From Pseudomonas fluvialis (lineage in GTDB: Bacteria > Pseudomonadota > Gammaproteobacteria > Pseudomonadales > Pseudomonadaceae): a DNA stretch of 64,000 nucleotides. The position numbers were made by a program, and so were the translations under genes. Of this stretch, positions 1 through 8,300 are shown in pieces; position 1 is the first letter of the stretch, and each line of letters opens with the position of its first letter. The notes under the pieces are model-generated. The model had not been told where the DNA came from. It saw only the letters and a list, made by a program, of their open reading frames with translations, and did not search any database. Location: the NCBI RefSeq assembly GCF_002234375.1, contig NZ_NMQV01000019.1, positions 1 to 64,000 on the forward strand. Reading direction: 5' to 3'.

Positions 1-55
1 CGGTCGGGGTGGGGGGAGTGGAGAGGTGTCTTTGCTCAGTGCGTACGCCGTTTCA

Positions 56-1333
56 TTAACAGTAATCAACGATCGCCCGCACAAAGCTCTCATCGCCACT
101 TTCCGGCAAGCAGGCGATCAAGGGTGTGTCTCCCGCTACAGTCGGAGCGCCCAGCCTCAGTAGACTGCCGGTGCGCAGTCCTTGCCAGGGGTGTGTCAGC
201 ACCAGCCAGCGTTCAGACTCGTAACGCAGCGTCAGCAGCAGAGCCTTATGGCCATCTGGCATCAAGGCGCGGCACAAATCGACATAGCCATCGCCGGGCA
301 GGGGCGGGCAAACATTGGCCAATCCTTCGAATTTGTAGGTGGTTCCACCCTTTGCCGCTTCGGCGCGCAAGCGTTTCAGTAGCGATGCCGGCAGCACTGT
401 GCAACGGTTGCCCTCAGCGGGAAACAGCAGCGTCCCGAGAGCAACCGGCTCGTCCCACAGGGCTTGCTGGCTTTCATGGCGGGGTTCCGCCAGCGGATGG
501 CCATCCGGTGATGCATACCCCCATAGCCCGTCTTTTTCAAAAAACCACCTTCCGTCACCATTCCCCGGGTGCAGCCAATGGTCATGGTGCATGAGCCGTC
601 GACCATCCAGCGACAACACGTCACACCCGCCTTCCCGCCGGTTGCCGATCCAGCGATCAACATCCAGGGTGAGGTCCTCATAAACGGGTGGAATCACCTG
701 TTGACCTGTGTGAACGTCGCTCACCGCCCAGGCAACCTTGCCTGCATCGTCTCGCACCAGATAACGAACCAGATGCGGGTGCTCCCAGACCACCTTGGGG
801 GCGTGCGCAATTGGCGGCACCCGCTCCCGGAATTCAAGATCCATCAGACCAAAACCTGTCCGCATATCAGCATCTTCTTCATGCGGGAGCCATTTCAGCA
901 ACACCTGTCCGTCAGCGTATGGAAACGCTTCCACCTGCACCGAATAATCCGCAGACAAACGTTGTGACGCGCGTTCACCATCGGGGAGACGCAGCAGATA
1001 AACCTCGGCCATCGGCGGTTGCGCGTCGTCATCCCGGCGCTCCAGCGCCAATACCAGTTTTTCAGGATCATGCTCATCCGCCCATACAACCCAGATCAGG
1101 CCGTGCGGTCCGAGATCCTGCCAGGGCGTAAGCTGAACGTCGCCATCGTCACGCCAGATAGACCATAGGCGGTCGTCCCCGTCGCGTCCCCAACAGGTCA
1201 GTCCGTATTGTTCATTGATGGATTGCCGGGTGTTGAAGAAAGTATCTCGCAAGCGGGCAGCCTGCGTGCTTTCGGGAGATTGATCGTCGATTTTTGTCAT
1301 ATCAGTCAGCGCGGAAATGCCCGTGTTTTTCAT
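56..1333 (-). CDS. WG-repeat-like hypothetical protein
   Basis: A soluble-looking protein of about 425 residues rich in Trp, Asp and Arg. I recognise no catalytic motif. The central part carries one clear WG-type unit (DGLWGYASPDG) preceded by RWFFEK, and several other W/G-containing strands, so a repetitive beta fold like WG-repeat proteins is likely. No signal peptide or membrane helix is evident. The ATG at 1333 is used; an in-frame TTG at 1387 would add 18 residues (beginning MFKFLNR), and neither has a convincing ribosome binding site. Its coding use is GC-rich like the chromosome, unlike the AT-rich gene at 1695-2516. It lies beside mobile-element debris and its role is unknown. Confidence 0.6.
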   Translation of the reverse strand: MKNTGISALTDMTKIDDQSPESTQAARLRDTFFNTRQSINEQYGLTCWGRDGDDRLWSIWRDDGDVQLTPWQDLGPHGLIWVVWADEHDPEKLVLALERRDDDAQPPMAEVYLLRLPDGERASQRLSADYSVQVEAFPYADGQVLLKWLPHEEDADMRTGFGLMDLEFRERVPPIAHAPKVVWEHPHLVRYLVRDDAGKVAWAVSDVHTGQQVIPPVYEDLTLDVDRWIGNRREGGCDVLSLDGRRLMHHDHWLHPGNGDGRWFFEKDGLWGYASPDGHPLAEPRHESQQALWDEPVALGTLLFPAEGNRCTVLPASLLKRLRAEAAKGGTTYKFEGLANVCPPLPGDGYVDLCRALMPDGHKALLLTLRYESERWLVLTHPWQGLRTGSLLRLGAPTVAGDTPLIACLPESGDESFVRAIVDYC

Positions 1334-1451
1334 GATGCTAAAAAGGGGGCGGGTCAAATCGAAAACCCGATTTAGAAATTTAAACAAAACCGTTCACTAA
1401 ACAAGGCCTGATTAGAAACCTGCCTCAGCGAGGCTCGCCCCATGAGCTTGT

Positions 1452-1485
1452 ACCCCACTAACCTGGAGTCCTCTTACAGTGGGGT
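1452..1485. repeat. 8-bp perfect inverted repeat before IS1595 remnant
   Basis: ACCCCACT (1452-1459) and AGTGGGGT (1478-1485) form a perfect inverted repeat with an 18-base loop. It ends 7 bases before the transposase-like ATG at 1493. It may belong to the terminus of the truncated element, or be a transcription-blocking or regulatory hairpin. Confidence 0.5.
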
Positions 1486-1492
1486 GAGCACC

Positions 1493-1552
1493 ATGGCCTT
1501 CAACCAGATTCAGTTCCAGCACGGCATTTCGATTCCTGAGTTTCTTCGCTGT
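1493..1552 (+). pseudogene. IS1595-family transposase remnant (5' end only)
   Basis: The first 20 codons, beginning MAFNQIQFQHG and continuing to a PEFL motif, match the N-terminus I know from IS1595-group transposases of Proteobacteria. After residue 20 the frame runs into unrelated sequence and stops at about 1657. The zinc-ribbon and DDE-type catalytic parts are therefore missing. It is a truncated relic, probably cut by later rearrangement next to the attC site. The family assignment rests on memory of the N-terminal motif only. Confidence 0.55.
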
Positions 1553-1628
1553 CCAGAGGTGCGTCCAGCCGCCTTTCTGCTCATATCAGTGCCCCCAATC
1601 ATGGTCAGTGCTCATTTGTGCAGACCTT

Positions 1629-1700
1629 CCCTAACGCCTTGCTCACCGGAAAATTAGGAGCGCAGCGAGTAATTTTTCCGAGTGCAGCAATTTGTTAGGC
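1629..1700 (-). other. attC site (integron cassette recombination site)
   Basis: Read on the minus strand, this 72-bp imperfect palindrome starts with GCCTAAC (1700-1694; fits R'' RYYYAAC) and ends with GTTAGGG (1635-1629; R' GTTRRRY with one mismatch at the last base). Between them the arms TTGCT..GGAAAAATTA and TAATTTTCC..AGCAA pair imperfectly, with unpaired bases in one arm as expected for extrahelical bases, around a short GC-rich loop. The site lies directly after the gene at 1695-2516, and that gene's TAA stop is inside the R'' box, which is typical of cassettes. The mismatched last R' base may mark a later insertion or deletion at the core site. Confidence 0.8.
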
Positions 1701-2516
1701 ATCGTTTTCCAGCATTCTAGACACAATTGAAGATATAAACTCTTGGCCTTTTATAGTTATTTGTTCGGGACTAACAGGTTGCTCACTTTCTATAAGCCCG
1801 TACTTAAACATATCTCTACGTACTGGAGGAATTGCTTTCTTTATAAGTAAAAACAGAAGTTCATCAGGACTATATGTAGCTGCTTCATTTAAATTAAAAC
1901 TCTCAATCTTGCGACGGAAATAACTCTTTAACTGAAAGATTTTCTTGGCTTCAATTTTTGCTTGTTCTTCCCTTAGAAAATTTAACTCTTCATCTTTTCT
2001 TTTCAGCTCAGATTCCAGCCTTTGTTTTTCCTCCGGTTCGATCGTTGCAGAGTTCAATATTTTATCTAGGGATTCCTGCCATTTAGCTTGTGCTTCAGCT
2101 ATTTGCTCTTCATTCTCTTTGCGCTTTGACTCTTCCTCATGATCACTTGAGGACAAGTACCTTTTATCAATCCTATCTCCCAGCTCTTTCTGGCGTGTAT
2201 TTACATGCTTAATCTGTTCGTCTAACCGGCCAAGAAGCTCTGATGTATCTTTATTGAACTTATTAATATTGTCGTAAAATTGGTTACTAGCGTTTGTTGC
2301 AGCAAAATAAAACGCAGCTGCCAAAGCAATTGAGAAAAAAGCCAACAATATAGAAACCAGCTCGGATGGTGAAAGTTTCGTAAAATCCAAGCTCAAGTCA
2401 CCACTAAAAATACGAATAGCTAAGTATGATGAAACTCCTATGATGGCGATTTCACGAATCAAGCGTATAACATGCCCAAATGTAATATCCTTAATATTCA
2501 CATTATCTAATTTCAT
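1695..2516 (-). CDS. Integron-cassette protein: two membrane helices plus coiled coil
   Basis: The 273-residue product has no family I recognise. Hydrophobic segments lie at about residues 23-37 and 53-74. A long charged, Glu/Lys/Gln-rich coiled-coil stretch covers about 90-205. A compact C-terminal region (about 205-273) ends with a pattern (ITIKGQEFI) reminiscent of a winged-helix C-terminus. The start is ATG 2516, preceded by GGAAG at good spacing; a TTG directly upstream is possible. The gene is strikingly AT-rich compared with neighbours and its stop codon overlaps the attC R'' box, so it is most likely an acquired cassette gene. Its predicted form is a membrane-anchored protein with a cytoplasmic coiled coil. 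A defence or stress role, common among chromosomal cassettes, is only a guess. Confidence 0.85.
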   Translation of the reverse strand: MKLDNVNIKDITFGHVIRLIREIAIIGVSSYLAIRIFSGDLSLDFTKLSPSELVSILLAFFSIALAAAFYFAATNASNQFYDNINKFNKDTSELLGRLDEQIKHVNTRQKELGDRIDKRYLSSSDHEEESKRKENEEQIAEAQAKWQESLDKILNSATIEPEEKQRLESELKRKDEELNFLREEQAKIEAKKIFQLKSYFRRKIESFNLNEAATYSPDELLFLLIKKAIPPVRRDMFKYGLIESEQPVSPEQITIKGQEFISSIVSRMLENDA

Positions 2517-2549
2517 CAATACTTCCTTTTATGCTCTTCTCGCCTAAGG

Positions 2550-3739
2550 ATGGTCTGAAGTAGTCCTGTATTTTCAGTCGACTTCAGCCGTCGCCGATTT
2601 TGAAAGCGGCAAACCAATCAAAAACGATCAGATCACCCGCTCATTTCAGTGTTTCTGGCCGCCGCGATAACCTCGCAGCGGCCATTTCCCACATTACAGG
2701 CGCACCTCTCCCGCATTCGTCAGCAAATGCCGGCGCACCATCCACAGGTTCGACAGCGCGAACAGTGTCACCAGTTGCGCGGTGTTCTTCGCAAGCCCCC
2801 GGAAGCGCGTCTTCACATAACCGAACTGGCGCTTGATCACCCGGAACGGATGCTCGACCTTGGCACGCACCTGGGCCTTGGCTTTCTCGATCTTGCGCTT
2901 GGCTTTGTACAGCGCGCTGCGCTTACTCAGCTTCTTGTACGTACTACGACGGGTCGCGATCTGCCAGATCACCTCACGGCCTTCATGTTCCGGGCGCTTC
3001 TCTACGCCGGTGTAGCCCGCGTCGGTACCGACCATGTTTTCCTCACCGTGCAGCAGTTTGTCGACCTGGGTAACGTCTGCAACGTTGGCTGCCGTCCCCA
3101 CCACGCTGTGCACCAGGCCGGACTCGTCATCAACGCCGATATGCGCCTTCATGCCGAAGTAATACTGGTTTCCCTTCTTGGTCTGGTGCATTTCCGGGTC
3201 ACGCTTGCCGTCCTTATTCTTGGTCGAACTTGGCGCATTGATCAGCGTTGCATCGACGATAGTGCCTTGGCGCAACGACAAACCTCGGTCACCTAGGTAG
3301 CCATTGATCACAGCCAGGATGCCGGCAGCCAGTTCGTGTTTCTCCAGCAGGCGGCGGAAGTTGAGGATGGTGGTTTCATCCGGAATGCGCTCCAGGCTCA
3401 GTCCGGCAAACTGGCGCAGGATGGTGGTCTCGTACAGCGCTTCCTCCATCGCAGGGTCGCTGTAGCCAAACCAGTTCTGCATCAGATGTATGCGCAGCAT
3501 CGCCATCAACGGGTACGCCGGACGACCACCCTCGCCTTTGGGGTAGTGCGGGTCGATCAGAGCGACCAAACCTTTCCACGGCACTACCTGATCCATCTCG
3601 ATCAGGAACAGCTCTTTGCGGGTCTGTTTGCGCTTGCCGGCGTACTCGGCGTCGGCGAAGGTCATCTGCTTCATCGGAAAACTCGGCGGGTGGAGTCCAG
3701 ACATTTTGCCAAAATCAGGAAGTCTTCTTCAGAGTTTCC
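2550..3739 (-). mobile_element. IS5-family insertion sequence, 1190 bp, complete
   Basis: The left end begins GGATGGTCTGAAGTAG (2550-2565). The reverse complement of the right end begins GGAAACTCTGAAGAAG (3739-3724). These terminal repeats match at 12 of 16 positions, with a conserved TCTGAAG core. One intact transposase gene fills most of the element and CTAA duplications flank it, so the insertion looks intact and fairly recent. It sits upstream of the cassette gene, so it may separate that gene from its original promoter or supply an outward one. Confidence 0.85.
2694..3704 (-). CDS. IS5-family transposase
   Basis: A DDE transposase of 336 residues, normal length for IS5-group enzymes; it catalyses cut and joining of the element's ends. 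Visible signatures are the N-terminal MTFADAEYAGKRKQTRKELF block, the catalytic Asp in TIVDATLI, the second Asp in GTDAGYTG, and the C-terminal Y-R-E-K region around AKVEHPFRVIKRQFG. The frame is uninterrupted. An internal Met at residue 11 (MKQMTF) is an alternative start. It belongs to the element at 2550-3739. Confidence 0.92.
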   Translation of the reverse strand: MSGLHPPSFPMKQMTFADAEYAGKRKQTRKELFLIEMDQVVPWKGLVALIDPHYPKGEGGRPAYPLMAMLRIHLMQNWFGYSDPAMEEALYETTILRQFAGLSLERIPDETTILNFRRLLEKHELAAGILAVINGYLGDRGLSLRQGTIVDATLINAPSSTKNKDGKRDPEMHQTKKGNQYYFGMKAHIGVDDESGLVHSVVGTAANVADVTQVDKLLHGEENMVGTDAGYTGVEKRPEHEGREVIWQIATRRSTYKKLSKRSALYKAKRKIEKAKAQVRAKVEHPFRVIKRQFGYVKTRFRGLAKNTAQLVTLFALSNLWMVRRHLLTNAGEVRL

Positions 3740-3743
3740 CTAA

Positions 3744-3836
3744 CAGTGATTAGATGGTGTTCTTTACTAACGCGATAGTAGCGACTTCCTCATAAGTCCG
3801 CATTCGCTCACCCTGCAAAATCAAAAAATCCCTAAC
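3744..3836 (-). other. Candidate attI-like region
   Basis: On the minus strand this segment holds GTTAGGG (3836-3830) and GTTAGTA further on, and it leads straight into the GTTAGGC core restored when the IS5 is removed (3743/2549 junction). Repeated same-orientation GTTA motifs without an attC-like palindrome are what attI sites look like. A 17-codon minus-strand frame (starts MRTYEEV) lies inside but is probably not a gene. No integrase gene is visible beside it, so the label is an inference. Confidence 0.35.
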
Positions 3837-4291
3837 AATCAATGCATTACCTCGCACGCTTGGCGCCATGCCGTATTCGGGCGACTTCTTCTTTTTGTGC
3901 AAGCATTACCACTGTACGGATACTCAGCACTCGTCAGCAGGCCAGCACAGGCAAGGCGATTGCCCAGACGGTGCGGCGCGCTACGCAGCGGTGGTGGAGG
4001 TAATTGGGCCTGATGGCTGGGAATGGGCATGCACGTCCTTTTGCGCAGGTGGGCAGCAAGGCCCGCTAGGTTGGGACGTTAATTTCTCGGCCGGCAAAGC
4101 ACAAGCCGGGCCGGCCCGCCCAGTGCTGCGGCATGGGCGCGCAGGGTGCAAGGCCAGGCGCAGTCGCGGGCCTTGGCGGGAATGGCTTGGCGCTGTGCGC
4201 ACGGATGACTGGCTGAGCGCGCGGCGATCAGCCATGCTTTGCCAGCCTGTGTGGCACAGGCCACTGTTTCCTTGCGCTCTCAGGAGAGACC
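3837..4291. other. Gene-free stretch; no intI found
   Basis: About 455 bases between the integron remnant and the RND operon. Open frames here translate to Cys/Arg/Trp-rich low-complexity peptides with no recognisable motif; tyrosine-recombinase motifs are absent. No TetR-type regulator, which often precedes RND operons, is present. A good ribosome binding site (AGGAGA) for the next gene lies at its right end. I see nothing else. Confidence 0.6.
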
Positions 4292-5383
4292 ATGTCCAGT
4301 CCCACCCGCCTTGCCGTCCTTGTGCTTCCCCTGTTATTGGCTGCCTGTGGCAATGAGCAACCGCCTGCCGCTGTCGAGGTGGTGCGCCCGGTCAAGCTGA
4401 TCAGCGTGGCGGATTTCGGCGGTAGCCTGGTTCGTGAGTTTCCTGCGCGTATCCAGGCCAGCCAGGAGGCGGAGTTGTCGTTCCGCGTGTCCGGCGAGTT
4501 GCAGGCCCTGCCGGTACGCCCCGGCCAGCAGGTCAAGCAGGGTGAGCTGGTGGCGCGTCTCGATCCGGCCGACTTCAACCTGCGCGTCAAGGATCGCCAG
4601 GCCAGTTATGACCTGGCCCAGGCACAGTTCCAGCGCATGGCCAAGCTGGTGGAGCGCCAGCTGGTCTCACGCGCCGAGTATGACCAGAAGAAGGCCCAAC
4701 TGGGCTCGGCTGAGGCAGCGCTCAAGCTGGCCCGCCAGGAGCTGGACTACACCCAGCTGCGCGCGCCCTTCGACGGGGTGATTGCCGCCACCTACCTGGA
4801 TAACTTCCAGGTGGTGCAGGCTAATCAAGTGGTGGCGCGTATCCAGGCGGGCAAGCGCCTGGATGCCAGTTTCCAGATTCCGGAAAACCTGCTCACCGGG
4901 GTGAGTCGCGGCGCGCGCGACTATCGCCCGCAGGTACGCCTGGAGGGGGCCGACGGCAAGCTGATCGAGGCCCAGTTCAAGGAGTTTTCCACCGTGCCGG
5001 ATGCCAAGACGCTGTCCTATCAGGTGAGTGTCAGCTTCGACACGCCCAGCGGCTTTACCGCCCTGCCCGGCATGAGCGCTACGGTGATCGTGGATTTCGC
5101 CGAGCTGTACGAGCGCCGCGAGGTGCCGTTGCTGATTCCTGTCGAGGCGGTTTTCAGCCCCGACAATAGCGCGCCGGACAGCCAGGTGGTGTGGGTGGCG
5201 GCAGCCGATGCCGAGGGTGTGCTGCGGGTTCGCCAGCGGCCGGTGAAGGTCGGGCAGATCAGTGGCGACGGCATCCAGGTGCTCGAAGGCCTGCAGGCCG
5301 GGGAACAGGTGGTCGCCGCTGGCGGGCGCGAGCTCAGCGAGGGTGCGGCGGTCAAGCCCTGGGTTCGTGAGCGGGGGCTGTAA
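4292..5383 (+). CDS. RND efflux periplasmic adaptor (membrane fusion lipoprotein)
   Basis: This 363-residue protein links an inner-membrane RND pump to an outer-membrane channel. The N-terminus is a lipoprotein signal with lipobox LLAAC (Cys about residue 19). A lipoyl half-motif region (residues about 60-90, RPGQQVKQGELVARLDP) is followed by a short alpha-hairpin, then the second lipoyl half (LRAPFDGVIAATYLDN) and a beta-barrel and membrane-proximal domain. The start ATG has AGGAGA four bases upstream. Its TAA shares one base with the next gene's ATG, so the pair is translationally coupled. Substrate cannot be read from the sequence. Confidence 0.9.
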   Translation: MSSPTRLAVLVLPLLLAACGNEQPPAAVEVVRPVKLISVADFGGSLVREFPARIQASQEAELSFRVSGELQALPVRPGQQVKQGELVARLDPADFNLRVKDRQASYDLAQAQFQRMAKLVERQLVSRAEYDQKKAQLGSAEAALKLARQELDYTQLRAPFDGVIAATYLDNFQVVQANQVVARIQAGKRLDASFQIPENLLTGVSRGARDYRPQVRLEGADGKLIEAQFKEFSTVPDAKTLSYQVSVSFDTPSGFTALPGMSATVIVDFAELYERREVPLLIPVEAVFSPDNSAPDSQVVWVAAADAEGVLRVRQRPVKVGQISGDGIQVLEGLQAGEQVVAAGGRELSEGAAVKPWVRERGL

Positions 5384-8300
5384 TGGACAATCTGGCCGGT
5401 TATTTCATCCAGCGGCGCGTCACCAGTTGGCTGGTCACCCTGTTGTTGGGCCTGGGCGGGCTAATTGCCTTTGTTGAGCTGGGCCGCCTGGAGGACCCTG
5501 CCTTTACCCTGAAGACGGCGATTATCACCGTACAGTACCCCGGTGCCTCGCCTCAGCAGGTCGAGGAGGAAGTCACCTATCCGCTGGAGAATGCCATCCA
5601 GCAACTGCCCTATATCGACAAGATCCGTTCGATTTCCAGCAACGGGCTGACCCAGATTACCGTGGATGTGCAGAACCACTATGGGCCGGACGACCTGCCG
5701 CAGATCTGGGACGAGCTGCGTCGCAAGGTCAATGACCTGGCGCCACGCCTGCCGCCGGGCGTGCAGACGCCGGTGGTCAACGACGACTTCGGCGATGTGT
5801 TCGGGATCTGGCTGAACATCAGCGGCGCCGGCTACAGCTACCAGGAGCTGCGCGACTTAGCCGACCTGCTGCGGCGCGAGCTGGTACTGGTGGAAGGCAT
5901 CGGCAAGGTCAGTCTCAACGGCACCTTGCAGGAAGAGGTGCAGATCGAGATTTCCCGCAGCAAGCTGACTGCCCTGGGGCTACCGCCCGAGCAGGTATTC
6001 GGCATCCTGCAGAAGCAGAACGTGGTTTCCAATGCCGGGAGCATCCGTGCCGGCAGCGAATACATCCGCCTGCACCCTACCGGCGAGTTTCAAGACGTGG
6101 CCGAACTGGAGCGCCTGCTGATCAGCGAGCCGGGGGCCACCCAGCTGATCTACCTGGGGGATATCGCCCAGGTACGCCGCGGCTACGCCGAAGTGCCGAA
6201 CAATCTCTACCGCTACAACGGCGAGCGCGCCCTGGCGCTGGGTGTGGCCTTCGCACCAAAGGTCAACGTGGTCAACGCCGGGCAGGCGGTGATGCAGCGC
6301 CTGGCCGAGCTGGATGCCCTGCGCCCGGCGGGCATGCACATCGATACTTTCTATAACCAGGCCGTGGAAGTGGACAGTTCGGTGCGCAGCTTCGTGCTCA
6401 ACTTCATTGCCTCGGTGGTGATCGTGGTGGGCATCCTGCTGATCTTCATGGGCGCGCGTAGCGGCCTGCTGATTGGCCTGGTGCTGGCGCTGACGGTGCT
6501 GGGCAGCTTCATCTTCATGAAGCTGTGGGGCATCGAGTTGCAGCGCATCTCCCTGGGCGCGCTGGTGATCGCCCTGGGGATGCTGGTGGATAACGCCATC
6601 GTGGTCGTCGAGGGCGTGCTGGTTGGCCTGCAACGTGGGCAAAGCCGGCTGCAGGCCGCCAATGCCATCGTGCGCCAGACCGCCCTGCCGCTGCTCGGCG
6701 CCACGGTGATCGCGGTGCTGGCGTTCGCCCCCATCGGCCTGTCCAGCGACTCCACGGGGGAATACTGTTACTCGCTGTTCCAGGTGTTGCTGATTTCGCT
6801 GATGCTCAGCTGGGTCACCGCAATCACCATCACGCCGTTCTTCTGCTCGCTGCTGTTCAAGGAGCAAATAGCCGAAGGCAGCGCGCCGCACAGCGACCCC
6901 TACCAGGGGTTGATGTTCGTGCTTTACCGGCGGCTGCTGGAGCTGTGCATGCGCTACCGCCTGCTCACCCTGGCACTGCTCGCCGGGCTGCTGCTTGCCG
7001 CGCTGCTGGGGTTCAGCCAGGTGCGCCAGAGCTTCTTCCCGCCCTCCAACACCCCGATGTTCTTCATCGACCTGTGGTTGCCGCAGGGCAGCGATATCCG
7101 CGCCACCGAGCAGGCGGTGATCGAGGCGGAGCAGGTGCTGCTCGCCGACCCGCGCATTGATCGTGCGGTGAGCACCATCGGCCGCGGGGCGATGCGCTTC
7201 ATCCTGACCTACGACCCGGAGAAGAGCTACGCCAACTACGCACAGATCCTGGTACGCAGCCACAACCAGGCGGATATCCTGCCGCTGATCGAACAGCTCG
7301 ACGGGCAACTGGGCAGCGCCCTGCCCAATGTACGCCTGAAGTTTCGCCAGCTGATGCTCGGCCCAGGGGGTGGCGCGAAGATCGAAGTGCGCTTCAGTGG
7401 TGCCGACCCCGACGTGCTGCGCCAGCTCGGCTACCAGGCCGAGCAGATTCTGCGCGGCGACCCGGTGGCCAGCGGTGTAGTGCATGACTGGCGCAACCGC
7501 ACCAAGGTGATCCGCCCGCAACTGGACGAGGCGCAGGCACGCGCCACCGGCATCAACAAGGACGACCTCGACCAGACGCTGCTGAGCAATTTCTCCGGCA
7601 TGCAGGTGGGCCTGTACCGCGATGGCACGCGGATGCTGCCGATCATCGCCCGACCGCCCGCCGAAGAGCGCCTGGACGCCAGCCAGATCAACAACCTGCA
7701 ACTGTGGAGCCCGGCGCTGCGCGCCTATATCCCGGTGGGCCAGGTGGTCACGCGCTTCGAGACGGAATGGGAAAACCCACTGGTGGTGCGGCGCAACCGG
7801 CACCGTACGCTGACCGTGATGGCTGACCCGAGCATCGTCAGTGGCGAGACCGCGCCGCAGATGATGGCGCGCGTGCAGGCGCCGATCGAAGCCATTGCCC
7901 TGCCCCCTGGCTACCGCATGGAATGGGGCGGCGAGAAGGAAAATTCGAGCAATGCACAGGGCGCGGTATTCGGCGCGCTGCCGCTGGGTTTCCTGTTGAT
8001 GTTCATCATCACTGTGCTGTTGTTCGACTCGTTCAAGCAGGCCAGCGTGATCTGGCTGACCGTGCCACTGGCGCTGATCGGCGTGACCGCCGGCTTCCTG
8101 CTGACCGGTATTCCCTTCGGCTTCATGGCCCTGCTCGGCCTGCTCAGCCTGTCCGGGATGCTGATCAAGAATGGCATCGTGCTGGTTGACGAGATCAACC
8201 TGCAGCTGGGCAGCGGCAAGGAGCCCTATGCCTGTGTGGTGGATGCGGCGATCAGCCGGGTACGCCCGGTGGCGATGGCGGCGCTGACCACCATCCTCGG

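Larger units (their letters stand above)
2546..3743. repeat. 4-bp target-site duplications CTAA flanking IS5 element
   Basis: CTAA at 2546-2549 and CTAA at 3740-3743 border the insertion sequence exactly. CTAA fits the YTAR target preference of IS5-family elements. Collapsing the two copies gives CGCCTAACAG on the plus strand, i.e. a GTTAGGC core site on the minus strand. Confidence 0.8.

Noticed and set aside
3775..3826. 17-codon minus-strand frame (MRTYEEV...) beside the IS5
   Set aside because: It lies inside the candidate attI-like region, and its short length and lack of matches argue against a gene.
3868..4356. 162-codon plus-strand frame before the RND operon
   Set aside because: Cys/Arg/Trp-rich translation with no motif, overlapping the adaptor start; no similarity to integrases or regulators.
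5980..7803. Long minus-strand open frame (607 codons)
   Set aside because: It is antisense to the RND permease, rich in His/Gln/Arg and without motifs, a GC-rich shadow.
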